A DNA stretch of 64,000 bases from Eumeta japonica (GCA_005406025.1 BGZK01000748.1:1-64000), one strand, 5' to 3'. Positions 1 through 11,362 are shown, numbered from the stretch's first letter. Numbers and translations: made by a program. Notes: generated from the letters alone by a model not told the origin.

Positions 1-62
1 CTTTTCGACACGGACATGAAAACACACACAAGGCTTCAGGTTTTTATTTAGACGATATTTTT

Positions 63-135
63 TTCGCTTTCAAATCCAATCCCGGCTCCATTCTCAGTGT
101 TCATTCCGGCCCCATTTTCGGCTTCGATTACAAGA
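63..135. repeat. Degenerate hexamer tract (ATTCCG-like)
   Basis: A run of imperfect 6-bp units of the type NTTCNG/NATCCN (for example 'ccggctccattctc' and 'attccggccccatt'). At least five other tracts of the same style occur in this window. It probably belongs to a Helitron-like repeat whose ends lie outside the window. Confidence 0.45.
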
Positions 136-2130
136 CCACTCTTATTAGGAATAAATATAGTCTTTTTTGGGTTTCTTCATAATATTAAAGTTTTTTGTGA
201 AAAATTTCACTTCAGTTGGAAATGTGAATACGACGAAGCAAAGCAACAAACAAACCCTTACATTTATGATATTGACGTGGTACATTGTTAGTTACAGCCT
301 TTTATTTCAGGACGGTGCAGTAGGTAGGAGAGTGTACCTTAATATTGCTGAATATCAAAGTTACGTTGGGCTGCAAATTGCTCGAAATAAGGGTATCTTG
401 AAATGTATAGTCTCTGCCTACCCTTCTGGGAACTAGGCGTGAGTTTATAGTATATCGATACTATTTATTATTGAAATGTATAAAGCACTACTGATCTACT
501 TGAAATTTTCGCACGAATGTTATAAGAGTGTAAATTAATTATTTACACTCAGTATTATTGTCAATGTTCTTCCTCAATATCATATTAGAAATAGACATAG
601 AATTCCTTTATTTGAATTTTTAATAGTGCACACAGTCTTACATTGTACATTATAATTTAGAACTAAACTTATATTATTAGTAAGATTGTATATGCATGTG
701 TATATTTGTGATGCTAAACAAGGCCTTAACTCAGAAAAATACTGCAATGGTTCACTGCAGCGCTAGTTTACGTTTAGACTTCCTGTATGTGCCATTACTT
801 AAATCATTAATTAATATATAAGATTTTGTAAATGAAATTTAAGTGCTGATTAAGAGTAAGGGTGTTTTTCTTTTAGAGTACTAATAATAGAGATGGAAAG
901 CGAAATTTATTTCGTAGATTGGTATATTAGAATTTGACACATACCAATGGAGATAAGTGACGGCATGCATTTTTATACTATATACAGAATGATCGATGGC
1001 TATCTATTCATGCAATCACCAAAATATGGTGTTAGCCTTGGAATTCTAAGCGTAGATAAATCTAATACGTAGAAAATATTACTACTGAATGTAATAGTAA
1101 TAATTATGATATAAATAATCTCGAAAGATTCTATCATCATTTGCATCATTAAGTTGTTAAGCGGTAGTGAATGAATAGCGAAAAACAATAATCAAATTGC
1201 TGTGAAGAGGTCAACACTGTTGTTTATTTTGTAAAATAGTAAATTAGATATATAACTTACTAATCGCAGTACATCAACGATATTTAAACTAGATAAACAG
1301 AATAATTAGACAGTTAAAATGACAATAAGTAAATGGAATAACCGTATGACTGTTATAATTACTCGATACCAGCTCTCTTTGTGTACGCTAGCATTACAAT
1401 AAAATTTTTATTATTCCAGTATAACTGGAATAGAATTTTCAGCTTTTCATTTCTTAAGTATAAGGTAAATAATTATATATGACGAGGGTGATTATATAGG
1501 AATTTTGGAAATAACAATTGAAATATTTTATTAACATCAAATTTTAAACCTTATTTTTAAAATATTTCTTGTAATATTTTTTTAGGTTTGTAAAAGATAA
1601 AATAGATTCTGCTGACTGTTTACATTGTAAAATACTATATAAATACTTTCCAATAAAGAAGAATTAAAAAATTCTGCGTATACTTAAAGAAATGCCAAAA
1701 CGTTTATGACATTTTAAATTGTACCATTTCGCTACCGGCACCTGGGTTTGTGGTTTGCAGACGAAATACAACACCAAAGAAATGTTACTTAAATCTACAT
1801 GAGTTATCAAAAGATTTAATATTGAATTAATTTTATTCCAATTTTAATTTTATTTCAATTGCATCTAACTTAATGAATGCATATTCCGAGCAGCACTTGG
1901 TGGATGCTTTAATCAAGCCATGTTCCATTTTTCTTGCCTAGAGACTGTCAGACGTTTTTTTACAATCTTGGCCTCTAGGGAAATTGAGTTCTCTAGAAAC
2001 GCGGTCTCCGAGACCAGATTTTCATAGTAATAAGTATGAAAATCCTATTGTCTTTCTAAGGGGGTAAACACGACTGCATTGAAGAACTGAAAACCACTGT
2101 TTTTCCTATAACAATTTTCCAAGCTTTGGA
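136..2130. other. AT-rich stretch, nothing recognised
   Basis: Only short ORFs (up to about 90 codons) with no recognisable motif, signal peptide or splice context. No tRNA, rRNA or transposon ends were seen. Confidence 0.4.
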
Positions 2131-3076
2131 GTGGCATATCAAGAATTACAAAAGGGATTATTTTTGTACCTCATCGACTTATCTGATTTAGGGATTTTTA
2201 AAATAATAGCTATATTATCCAGTCCAATTATTGAATATATTTTGCTACATAAGAAATATAGGAAACTAGCGACTCGCTCCGGCCTCGCCAAGCTAGCATT
2301 AATCATCTATAGCCAGATGATTTCTGGTGGGTGGATGGGGGCGATCATGTATCGAAGTTTTAGCAGCTATTTTTAGATACAGTGCCTTGCTACGCTCAGA
2401 AACAAAAGAATGTATTAAGCCGTAGGGAAAATATTTCACGAAATTGCTAAATTTTTAAGATACTGTCACACCTCAAAATTAATATCAGTGTTCAATAACT
2501 CTGAAGTTCCCTTATTAAATGATAGTTTGATAACAGCTTTTGGAAAAGAAGAAATTTGAAAGCATCTGTTTTGAATATCTAGTTGTCAGTGTTATTCAAT
2601 CCTTCATTAGATTGATTTGTCTTCTGTCATCTGTTGTTTGTGTCCTATCAAAGTTAATTTTTTCAAATACAAAAAAATGTGGGTATTCTTTTTCTGATTG
2701 GAGAAGCGTCAGGACACACATTGTGAAAACGGAATTTCTTTCAAGGAAATATTACAAACAGTCGACTTTCTCCTGTCTAATATAAGTATTTATCGTGGGA
2801 TCCTTCTAAGCAACGGGTAAAAGGTGATGTTTCGTATAGAGGGGTGAATTGTGGAATATGTTATCCCAGTTATAATTGGTGGCACGTGTCTATGGTAGTT
2901 TTAGGATCTTTATTTCACCCCTGCAAAAGTGGATGTCTGATATGTGCATGCACAGACGCCGGTTAGAAAGTGCACAGCGTTCCATTCCTGAGGCAGCTTT
3001 GGCCAGCAATATCTTTGCTAAGAAACATTTATCTGCACTGCCTATTGACGATGTTTTATCACAGATGAGAATCTAA
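2131..3076 (+). pseudogene. Unrecognised series of short plus-strand ORFs, possible decayed element
   Basis: Three plus-strand ORFs of 81, 81 and 66 codons follow each other in different frames (2131-2376, 2540-2785, 2876-3076). They contain hydrophobic stretches but no motif I can name. The first also overlaps a Helitron-type terminus near 2266, which argues against a live gene. The arrangement would suit a frameshifted old transposon ORF, but that is inference. I cannot assign a family. Confidence 0.15.
2266..2300 (-). mobile_element. Helitron-type 3' end (minus strand)
   Basis: CTAG at 2266-2269 is followed by a GC-rich segment beginning 'cgactcgctccggcctcgcc'. Read on the minus strand this is the GC-rich tail plus CTAG that ends many lepidopteran Helitrons. 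The 5' partner (TC...) was not found, so only the terminus is called. Confidence 0.35.
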
Positions 3077-3079
3077 GAA

Positions 3080-4008
3080 CAAATATGGTTGGGAAGTGAA
3101 CCTAGTTCAATGTTCGAAATCAGGTACCTACCTTATTCTCATTGTACAACATTTGATTGTGCACATCGTTAAGTTTTACTATATACATTGTTATTATGTA
3201 TACAATGTTTATCATATGTGAGAGGTTACATAAAGAACAACCATAAGCCTCATGTATCACTGAGTATAAATTAAATATCTGTATTGTATATTGTGCCTTT
3301 CATTTACTTAAACTGATAAACTAGCTAATAACAAAATACAGTGATACAATGTAGATTTTTTTTTACAGCTATGAATACCGCAAATACATTGTCCGTGTTC
3401 AAATATAGTAGCGTACCAATTTTTATAGTGGTGGGTTGAGTGCCACTCGATGTTGAATTAAAACAGAATGTATAACGCGAAAACGTCCACAAACAATGCA
3501 TATACACGCCAATTTTTGCGGTGATCACTTAAACTGTATAGAAATTATATGCAGCGCCACCTGGTGGGAAGTTACAACCAAACGAATACTACAGAAACAT
3601 TCTCCATGTAAAAAGATATTCACATGCCAATTTTAAAGGTGATCAGTGGAATTCTGTTGGAGTTTAGCGATAACATTCGTTTTTTATTATATAGATAGGC
3701 AGTGATGAAAATGGTAATTCGATATGGAAAAATACAATTTTGGGTGCTTAAATCGCTTACGCTGAGTAAATCATAAGAGATATATTAAATTAATGTACTA
3801 CATCATTGCAGATCTTAAAAAGACATACAAAAAAGTCTGCTAGCATATGGATATTTTTTAAGGATGACGGACAATAATTTTTTTTCATAACACTCCATGG
3901 CTAACGTCAAGGCGAGCGGGAGAGTTGGCAGCATGATGTAGACTTCGTTTTATTAAATAAAAAAAAACTATAATTCTGTAGTCGACTTGAGTTGAGACGC
4001 AGGCACAG
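3080..4008. other. AT-rich stretch upstream of a Helitron end
   Basis: No gene recognised. The right part probably belongs to the Helitron-like element ending at 4012, but its start could not be placed. Confidence 0.3.
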
Positions 4009-4012
4009 CTAG
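3985..4012 (+). mobile_element. Helitron-type 3' end (plus strand)
   Basis: The sequence 'gagacgcaggcacagctag' ends in CTAG (4009-4012) and is followed by T, the usual Helitron target base. The 5' end is not located. Confidence 0.45.
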
Positions 4013-4137
4013 TTTTCATATAAAACGAAGTTAATAATTTATTACGAGACCATGTGTACTGTTCCGAAATCTGAAAACTGGTTACACTTCATCAACATAA
4101 ATTAGTCGCCATCTTGGGTCTATTCAAATATTTGGAA

Positions 4138-4330
4138 CTAGCTTTCGTCCGCAGCTCCGTCCGTGTGGATATCAAATGATTTCTTCTATCTTTTGTATCG
4201 TCGGATCACGTCATTAACCATAATTCCGATCTTGTTCCTGCTTTTGGTTCAAATTGTGACTCTGCTATTAATTTTGATTTTGGTCTCGATCTAAATTCCG
4301 GTTCTGTTCAAAATACATAAATATGTAAAT
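4138..4330 (-). mobile_element. Helitron-like fragment with internal hexamer tract
   Basis: On the minus strand the element ends with a GC-rich tail and CTAG (4138-4141). Inside it, 4222-4312 is a clean hexamer-period tract (attccg atcttg ttcctg...). The order '3' end, cttctatcttttgt-like linker, hexamers' recurs at about 47.57-47.91 kb and, reversed, at 7.66-7.83 kb. Its 5' limit is unclear. Confidence 0.45.
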
Positions 4331-4844
4331 AATAAATATATGGGTAAAAAAAACAGCTAAACGGAATAAAAATTAATCTATATGTTACTCAGGATATAAG
4401 TCATTACCACTTCAAATTCCATTTAAAAATTCCCATTATTTTTGCGGAAATCGAGAACAAATGCACAAACAGACAAAAATTCTAAAAACCATTGAAATGT
4501 GTTCTTTTAATACCTCAAGAGCAGATTTTCTTAAATATCTTTAACAAACAGATTCCCTGATTTTCAGTTAAACTAATAGTATTGGGATGGGGAAATTTCT
4601 TTTTGTATTCTATATACAAATTCAAGAAATTTTTCATCATATTTTATTTACATTTCGTTATAATATGACTTTTATACGACCTTTTGTTCAACAGCTTCTA
4701 GCTATTTCGTCGGTAGTGACATGTTGTAGAAATTTTAAGACTTTTAATCAAAAAACCGTGACAAATAGTTTTGACAGTCTTCTCTTGTTGTTAATCTAAC
4801 ACTACCTAAAGAATTCTAAAGAGAATGAAACAGGTAAAAATCTG

Positions 4845-5690
4845 AGGGTGCAAGGTCAGGGCTATATGATCATCAATGTGAGGGTCTATATGGCGGATGC
4901 CATATAGACCCTCACTTCCCAATCAAACTCTCTAAATATTTACTGAGTGGCTAAAACCACAACCACAAAAAAAACCACACCCTCTCTGTTGATCAATTCC
5001 GGTCGTTTTTCCTCTACGAATTGCTTGAATCTCATCAATTACTGGCACTAGAGATCCTTAATTGATGGTTTTGCCCGGCGGTAAAAGTTTATAATGAATA
5101 ATACCTTTCCAATCCCACCATACACATGGTATCAATTTATTTCGAGTTGATCCGGGTTTCGGTATAGTCTGTGGAGTTTGCTTGCCTTTTGACAATGGTC
5201 TTTTTCGTACGTTATTGTCGTAGGTAATCCATTCTTCATCATCAATGATCAATCTTATCAAAAACGGTTCGGTTTCATTACATTTCAATATAAAATCGCA
5301 AATGAGTGCACGATTTATTAGATTTCTTTCAGTGAACTTGTGTGTGACTTAAGTATCGAGCTTTTTAGCAACTTCAGCTTAACAGCTTCAAAACTGTTTT
5401 GTGATGCATCCCCAACGCTTCAGCTGTGTCGCAAGAATTAATATGCCGATCTTGCTCTACTTTTTCCAAAAAGGCTTTATACGTAACAGGCTGACCAGAG
5501 CGAAATTCATCTTTGACATAAAAATTACTAGACTGAAAACGCTTGAACCACTTTTGTGCTATTCTTACCGACACTGCATTATGTTCATAAACGTCATAAT
5601 TTTTTTTTCGCGGCTTATGTCGCATTTTTCCCTTTTTTGTAATAAAGCTTCAAAATGTATCGAATTAATACATTAGGTTCGCTCATTTTG
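4845..5690 (-). pseudogene. mariner-type transposase pseudogene
   Basis: Two minus-strand segments resemble Tc1/mariner transposase. The 5374-5625 part reads as the N-terminal helix-turn-helix region (an 'AQKWFKRFQSS' run, then 'SGQP'). The 5058-5288 part carries the catalytic-core block around 'DDEEWITYDNNVRKR' and 'WWDWKGIIHYKLLPPG'. The typical mariner start codon region lies near 5690 and the C-terminal 'HPPY...SPDL' region near 4850-4900. The frames do not join, stops are present, and a 38-bp palindrome (4878-4915) interrupts the C-terminal coding region. It was a cut-and-paste transposase and is clearly inactive. Terminal inverted repeats were not resolved. Confidence 0.85.
4878..4915. 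repeat. Perfect 17-bp hairpin, 4-nt loop
   Basis: Arms 4878-4894 and 4899-4915 are exact reverse complements (gtgagggtctatatggc / gccatatagaccctcac) around the loop GGAT. It lies inside the dead mariner gene and is not part of a normal mariner ORF. Confidence 0.9.
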
Positions 5691-5717
5691 GTGGATAGAA
5701 AAACAACATAAAAATTA

Positions 5718-6284
5718 AACGTGTGGCACTCGAGGACTGCCGCGGTAAAGCTATTGCATAGAATTTTTTATCAACTTATGCAATTATAATTATTTATTTA
5801 TTTATGTAGTATTTTTTTTCTTTGATATTAATTCCAGTTTTTCATCATTTTCTTCATTAATAAATGCATTTTGTTTATTCATATTTAAAACACTTTATAC
5901 ACAAATTTTACGCGTATAGCTATTCACCAGCAACTGCTATTCACTGTTGTACAGAGGTACACCTATGTATACATAAATACCTACATGTATACTTACGGGG
6001 CACATGCGGTGAGTGTGGCATTATAAAGATATGATAGATACCTATACACCTATATACTTTCTCACAAACAGCTGCTTACGTATTCGTCCGATTTCTGAGC
6101 AGCTCGTCTCGATCCGTGCGAGCTTCCTACAGTCGTACTATATACATACACGTTAAGCGAACGCTCGGCCGAGTTACATGGTAGGCGGAGTGGGGGGTGT
6201 TAAGTTTTATTTTCGTTACGGAATTTCTTGATTCGGTCGCCGCGCTCAAAGCTCACGATGAAAGCTATGCAATTGCTTAAAAAT
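5718..6284 (-). mobile_element. MITE-like repeat, copy 1
   Basis: Both ends match, in reverse orientation, the copy at 19297-19713. The 'gtgtggcactcgaggactgc' end with the following 'gctattgcatag' block sits here at 5721-5761. The 'gctatgcaattgctt' end sits near 6262-6282, preceded by a shared 'ggagtggggggtgtta' block. The core differs from copy 2 by extra sequence (about 5830-6180). No ORF. A non-autonomous DNA transposon is the likeliest reading. Confidence 0.65.
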
Positions 6285-6289
6285 GGCAG

Positions 6290-7025
6290 AACACCGTTTT
6301 TGCTTTTATCTTTCTTTTTTAAAGTATTATGTATTTTATGGTATCACGACTAGTCAGATACAAACAGCACAAGCAAAGAGATACATTGCAACTCTTTACT
6401 TATAGAATACGAAAAAACATTTTCCCCGACGTAATATTTTTTTCATAATTATATTTTTCGAGAAATGTACTGATTGAAAGAGTATAGATGGAGCTCATGT
6501 TAATTTTCGAAATTTGTCTGACACCCGTAAACGCTGACAAAACTGGTCTAATACGATAAAGATTCCTCTTTGTGTTTCCTTATTTTAACATTGTCACCAC
6601 AGCCTGTGGCGTTCTTTTTAAATTTATGTGACGCAGCAGAACCTACATTTAACAAGTTTTATATCGCGTCGCAAAGCTGTAATATCGAAATAATGTACGT
6701 CAATTTCATTTCTCCATTAAAACCTTTTCGTAATACGCTTTGCATCTGTTGTTTTTTGAAGGTGATAAGTAAATCTCTTGAAAACTTTTTTTCATTTGTA
6801 ATGTTGAATGTGAAAAATTAAGTTTTATGATTACACTTATAATACTTACTGATCAACGTAGGCGATGGCGTGCAGAAACGACTAATTGTGTAAATCGAAA
6901 TTGTTCAATAAACTAGGTTCGTACGATAAACTCAACATTATTATTTAAAATGAGTTTATTTTCCTTACATCGGCGTTTCTTATAAACGTATTATTAGTTA
7001 GTTATAGCTATAAATATAGATGTCT
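6290..7025. other. Unassigned stretch with one short ORF
   Basis: It holds an 83-codon plus-strand ORF (6570-6821) with no recognised motif, four cysteine-containing stretches and no signal peptide. Nothing else is identifiable. Confidence 0.25.
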
Positions 7026-7427
7026 TTATTGACGTTGTTTCACAAAGGGTATCGGAAATCGATTTTTTTTCGTACTAAACAGCAAATGTCCCCTGCGGGC
7101 GTTTTCTTGAAACCATACATAGGTATGATATTCCTTTTTCTCTTTCCAATTTGGGTCAATGCGTAGCGGTGCAGTAAAGCTAACGTAAACAGTAGCAGTC
7201 AGCTGCTTTCGATTTACCAGACATAATAGATGTGTATAAGCTACACAGGCCCTTACGAATGAATACAACATTAAAATCCAAGCAATCATATATGATTTAC
7301 GCAAATATATACGCAATGATTTGTTATAAAAGATAGGCAATTTAAATATGGGAAAAGGGATGTTGGGCTGCCCGGTAGCTAATGAATTTCGACATAGTTT
7401 GACCGAACACGATGAAAGTTGATACAT
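7026..7427 (-). CDS. Unrecognised 133-codon ORF
   Basis: A minus-strand ORF of 133 codons is longer than expected by chance in DNA this AT-rich. The predicted protein is basic near its C-terminus (…KKNRFPIPFVKQRQ) and has a hydrophobic patch around residues 46-66. No signal peptide, domain or catalytic motif is recognisable. The flanking sequence (7440-7830) is repeat-derived, so it may be part of a mobile element. No function is proposed. Confidence 0.2.
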   Translation of the reverse strand: MYQLSSCSVKLCRNSLATGQPNIPFPIFKLPIFYNKSLRIYLRKSYMIAWILMLYSFVRACVAYTHLLCLVNRKQLTATVYVSFTAPLRIDPNWKEKKEYHTYVWFQENARRGHLLFSTKKNRFPIPFVKQRQ

Positions 7428-7474
7428 AACATCTACGTTTTTATAGAGGAGGTTTTTATGTGATTTATTTTAGT

Positions 7475-7835
7475 ATATGCCCCCGACTTCGTCCGAGTTT
7501 TGTACTGATGAATCGAATCACTTCAGTCATTCATAAAGTTCTTTGACTAATGGAAAGCTATACTATTCTCAAAGGATATAATTTATATTATTTTGATTTT
7601 AACAATTATCTAAGCTTCTTAAAAATCGAAGCCGTGGCCGATGACGTTATAAGAATTAAAAACGGGATGGTGAGCACAATCGAGCACCGAAACTGGGAAA
7701 GGAACCGGGGTCGAAATCGAATGTGAGACCGAGATTTGAACTAAAACCGTGTCCGGAACCGAAATCAGGACAGTACCGGCACGAGACTTGGATCACATCT
7801 TACGTCTACGCGGGCGAAGCCGCAGGCGCAAAGTT
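7475..7835 (+). mobile_element. Helitron-like fragment with hexamer tract
   Basis: A degenerate hexamer tract (about 7655-7790, complement of ATTCCG-type units) runs into 'acgcgggcgaagccgcaggc' at 7808-7828, the usual GC-rich Helitron tail. The expected CTAG is mutated ('caaagttgataa'). A second decayed tail in the opposite sense lies at 7480-7500. Confidence 0.35.
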
Positions 7836-8094
7836 GATAAACTTTATTTATATAAAAATAAAATAGAATTGATCTATCATTTAGGTTCAAATAGTCTAGG
7901 TAATGATCTAACATCTGTTGTGTCAGGACTTAATCACTCCACTGCATACTCTGCCATATTATTTTTATTTCAGATACAAGAACTTGGACCTTAAGCCCCC
8001 CGCGCTGGTCTGGCGCGGCGTGTGCTCTAACAACCAGTCCCATTGACGTGACGACGAGCTTGAGCTTAATTTGATTTAGATATAGATTTATTGT

Positions 8095-8190
8095 ACGTTA
8101 CACCCGTGGTGAGGGTCGAACACAATACTTTCGTTTTCGAAGGTAATGCTTTTAAACACTGAACTATTATAGATCTATCTCTAACCAAGA
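8095..8190 (-). repeat. tRNA-like sequence, probable SINE head
   Basis: The minus strand carries an A-box-like block ('tagttcagtgtttaaaagc') followed about 35 nt later by a B-box-like block ('gtgttcgaccctc'), the internal RNA polymerase III promoter of tRNAs. The stems are too imperfect for a working tRNA. A tRNA-derived SINE 5' end is the likelier reading. The GC-rich strip at 8000-8050 may belong to the same repeat. Confidence 0.4.
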
Positions 8191-8224
8191 GTAATTTAGA
8201 CAACAAAACATAATCTAGGAAGAA

Positions 8225-8575
8225 TTATGTCGGCGATGATCTGTTATCTAGGCACGCGTGTATTGAATAAATGCATATATAAGTTAGTTTCTGTTTTTTT
8301 TTTTTTTCATATTCGATCTGAAACACGGCATGGTCGGCAGAGTCATCATTATTGATTGCATAAATGTGTAGATAATCATAAATTTCTAGTCCTTTATGTA
8401 CTATTTGGCTGCTATACTTAGCGTATATGAACCTAGGAAAAAGGCTTTGCTTGTAGAAAAACCTGGATGGTGCTACATTCTCTTCAGTGATTTTACATTG
8501 CCTATTGTCATATTGAAATCTTGAGATATTTGTAAAATAATATACTTTATAGGACCGAGTGCAGATTGGAAACAA
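8225..8575 (-). CDS. Unrecognised 116-codon ORF
   Basis: A minus-strand ORF rich in Tyr, Ile and Lys. No signal peptide, domain or obvious repeat motif is visible. Its length is only mildly above chance for the region. It contains an EKKKKQK run encoded by an oligo-T tract. Unassigned. Confidence 0.15.
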   Translation of the reverse strand: MFPICTRSYKVYYFTNISRFQYDNRQCKITEENVAPSRFFYKQSLFPRFIYAKYSSQIVHKGLEIYDYLHIYAINNDDSADHAVFQIEYEKKKKQKLTYICIYSIHACLDNRSSPT

Positions 8576-8589
8576 AATAACGGATCCAA

Positions 8590-9265
8590 CTGTAAAAAAG
8601 TGTGAAGTAGGAGACGTTATTTTTTTGAATTTTTTATAGCATTGGAAGACCCCTTAAAACTTTTTCATTGAAATAGATATGAAATCAACATCAATGGCGA
8701 ATACATCACACACTTTGATTTGCTAAAAATACAGTTATAATGACGGAATCATGGAATTGTCTCAGGGTTCTGCTGAGAGATCTCATTCAGTGGTCATTAA
8801 TAAGTAGGTCTAAAGATGAACATGGACAATATGAAAATCATGACCAATGCCCATGTTGTACCCATTACCCATCAATCAGGAAGACGAAGATTGTGGGCGG
8901 TATATATGCCTCAGCAGTACGAAAACCTGACACAACTATCATAATCTCTTTTAGAGCTATAAAAAAATAGTAACCCTTCTGGTTTTATAAACCGGAAGTA
9001 AATTAAATAATCCTTCGGAATGCATCATAGCGAATATCATTTAAGTAAAATTGTCATATATTACTCAAACGTTAAGCTGTCGCTCTAGGAATTTTATCTT
9101 AGGCTGGAAAGTATATACAAAAACGATGGACAGATAAGGATATTTTTGGGTGTAAACCGTTAATATAGATGTCGTGCCAATTTATATGCTAATATTATGA
9201 ATTACAACTATCACATTTTGTGGCTGTCGCTCACCTTTACACATTACGCCAGTTGGCGCCGCTGA
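8590..9265. other. AT-rich stretch, nothing recognised
   Basis: A 76-codon plus-strand ORF (8740-8970) without recognisable motif is the only item. Its right side approaches the outer edge of the left inverted arm. Confidence 0.3.
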
Positions 9266-10264
9266 ACCCAATCTACTGCCGTGCGAGTGTGACATGGTGC
9301 TCCATAGACAAATTTCTCCCCGCTACGTCGCACTCACCACGTTCTTTATCTAGCGTGCTGCAATTGCACTGAGCACACAACTGCACCAGAGCAAGTTGCA
9401 TGTAATGTATAACTAGCTAGACATTCAAATTTTAATTATAGTTTCTTTTAAAAATTCGAAAACGTAAAATAGTTAGGTTCATTTCTAATAATAAAGCTCT
9501 TCAATAGCTAAAGAGTTGACAGAGTCTGTCCAGTAACGTTTTAGGTTTGTACCGAAAATAAAGATAATTTTTATTTGTCTATAATTCCTATATTCATTTA
9601 GTGTAATATAAGTTATAATATGTAAAATATTAAAAAGTTTGCTATTATTTTTTTTATACGCAATAGTATATTGTGCAAAAAGTGCGGTAAGCCGAAGCGA
9701 GTGCGCTTAAGCGCTCGAGTGGGCCATCGATAACACTGAACGAGTTATAGATACCAATTTTTATTACAAATACAGAGATAATACAAAAATAGAGTATAGG
9801 GGCGTAGCTCCCCCCGTTTTTCTCCCCTGGGTAAAGACCCCCCAGACATAAAAAGAAAGAAGGTAAAAGTTAAAACCTTAGTAACAACAGATATAACTTT
9901 ATTTTAAAAGAGAAATGTGGATGTAAAAAAAACTATTATTTTCATTTTCATATAAACATATCAAATTTGAGCGATTAGTTAAAGTGACATTTATATTTTT
10001 TGGAATTTTCGATTGAAATTGCGTCCCAAAGTGCAAAGCTAATATTCTCTTTGTCTTGTTCATAGACGTCCAATTGCCCATAAATACTTCGTTTTGTGCA
10101 AATACATCGTTATCATCATCATCTGTGTCTAGAGATAAGTCAGGATTATTACTTGCTTTTAAAGTTTTTATTTTACTCTAAAAACTAATAAATTTTTCAC
10201 CACTTCAAACACATTATTTTAATATTGACACTACGATTGTAATTTTGTTATTCATTTTTTTTAT

Positions 10265-10714
10265 TTGAACAGTCTTTATCGAAATTTTCGTGCGCCAAAT
10301 CACGAACAATCAAGGGAAAGATTAAAAAAAACTCACGTTGCAATCAGACAGTTAGAAGTCAGCTATTTAAAGACCTCAACAACATGCGTACAAAGACACT
10401 GTTTATGCCGCATGAGTAGTAAGGACCACTTTCTTCTATTTACGATATCAGTACAGACACGCGTTACTAATAGCCCTGTCATTATCTGCACTAGTAAACT
10501 AATGTCGAACACCTCCCCCTCGCTGCGTCACGGACTGCGGACGACCCTCAACGATGTCGTTCCAAAACTCATTAACGCCGACGACAAACAGGCGCGCTTA
10601 TCGAAAGCGTCTCACGGCGGGGCGAGTAGCGAGTCGTCGACGCGTGATCCATTCGACACGCGCAGACACCACTTTGACGCGGCGGCGTGGGGTCATGCAT
10701 ATTCCAGCGAGTGA
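10265..10714 (+). CDS. Conserved ORF in the GC-rich block of the left arm
   Basis: A 149-codon ORF whose last ~100 residues are almost unchanged in the opposite arm (minus strand, 31957-32286): one clear substitution, K to P before 'MSNTSPSLRHG'. The sequence is Ser/Arg/His-rich with no recognised domain. Conservation at the DNA level is equally high in overlapping frames and past the stop codon, so it may reflect recent gene conversion and not protein selection. Whether it is translated is unknown. Confidence 0.25.
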   Translation: MNSLYRNFRAPNHEQSRERLKKTHVAIRQLEVSYLKTSTTCVQRHCLCRMSSKDHFLLFTISVQTRVTNSPVIICTSKLMSNTSPSLRHGLRTTLNDVVPKLINADDKQARLSKASHGGASSESSTRDPFDTRRHHFDAAAWGHAYSSE

Positions 10715-10935
10715 CTGTTGAAAATTCATGCGGCGTCCCCGCGCTCGCGCAGCCTCCTCGCGCCTTTGACGACGTGCTCCGCGCGAGACGCGACTCGGCC
10801 GAATACGCGGACCGCGAAGTACACACTCGCCTACAAGTTCACTCAGGGGCGCGCGTGGCGTGTCGGGCACTCCGCTCCCGCTGGTCGTCGCCGTGGTTCC
10901 AGTTTGAGTTTCCTTCGTGTCCTCGAACTTTAAAT
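10500..10935. repeat. GC-rich, nearly identical core of the inverted arms
   Basis: A sharply GC- and CpG-rich island in AT-rich surroundings, differing from the opposite arm by only a few bases, including a GCC length change near 10760. Several overlapping ORFs on both strands are a consequence of base composition. It could be an LTR-like or regulatory segment of the element. Confidence 0.6.
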
Positions 10936-11165
10936 TGAACTAGTAATTGAATGGAAAGTCGACGATTGAAGATGCGGTCGTGACGTCGATCCCACATAAA
11001 ACCGGCCAAAGATTTGCGGACTTGAAAGGGGTGTTTTTTAATTTTATAAACACATTTAATTGAGTTCACAGTTTAACAGCTAATAACGTCTAAAAACGGC
11101 CACAAAATTAACTTAAACGTTATATTATTTTGGGAATAATTGTTATTGAGGGCGTTAGGATTTTA

Positions 11166-11362
11166 TCTATACATATATAATGAAAATAGGTTGTCTTTGT
11201 TCGCCAATCACGTAAAAACTACTAAACGTATAGACATGGGACTGGGACCATTCGATGCGGATCGATTTGTAGATGGTGTTAGGCTACTCATTTTTCGAAT
11301 TCCGTAAATCCTTCGCCATTTTATTTATAATAAAAATTACCCAGCGAAGCCGGGACAGCTAG
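11166..11362 (+). mobile_element. Short non-autonomous Helitron with empty site in the other arm
   Basis: It starts TCTATACATATATAA after an A (11165), ends in CTAG and is followed by T (11363). The 3' tail is 'cccagcgaagccgggacagctag'-like. The opposite arm (around 31500) lacks these 197 bases and reads straight across 'ggatttta/tttttcc', showing precise insertion at an A/T dinucleotide with no target-site duplication. Confidence 0.85.

Noticed and set aside
8095..8190. Functional tRNA gene
   Set aside because: Boxes are present but acceptor and anticodon stems do not form; better read as a SINE head.
10572..10938. Five overlapping ORFs on both strands in the GC-rich block
   Set aside because: GC- and CpG-rich DNA opens all frames; at most one can be real, and none has a recognisable domain.
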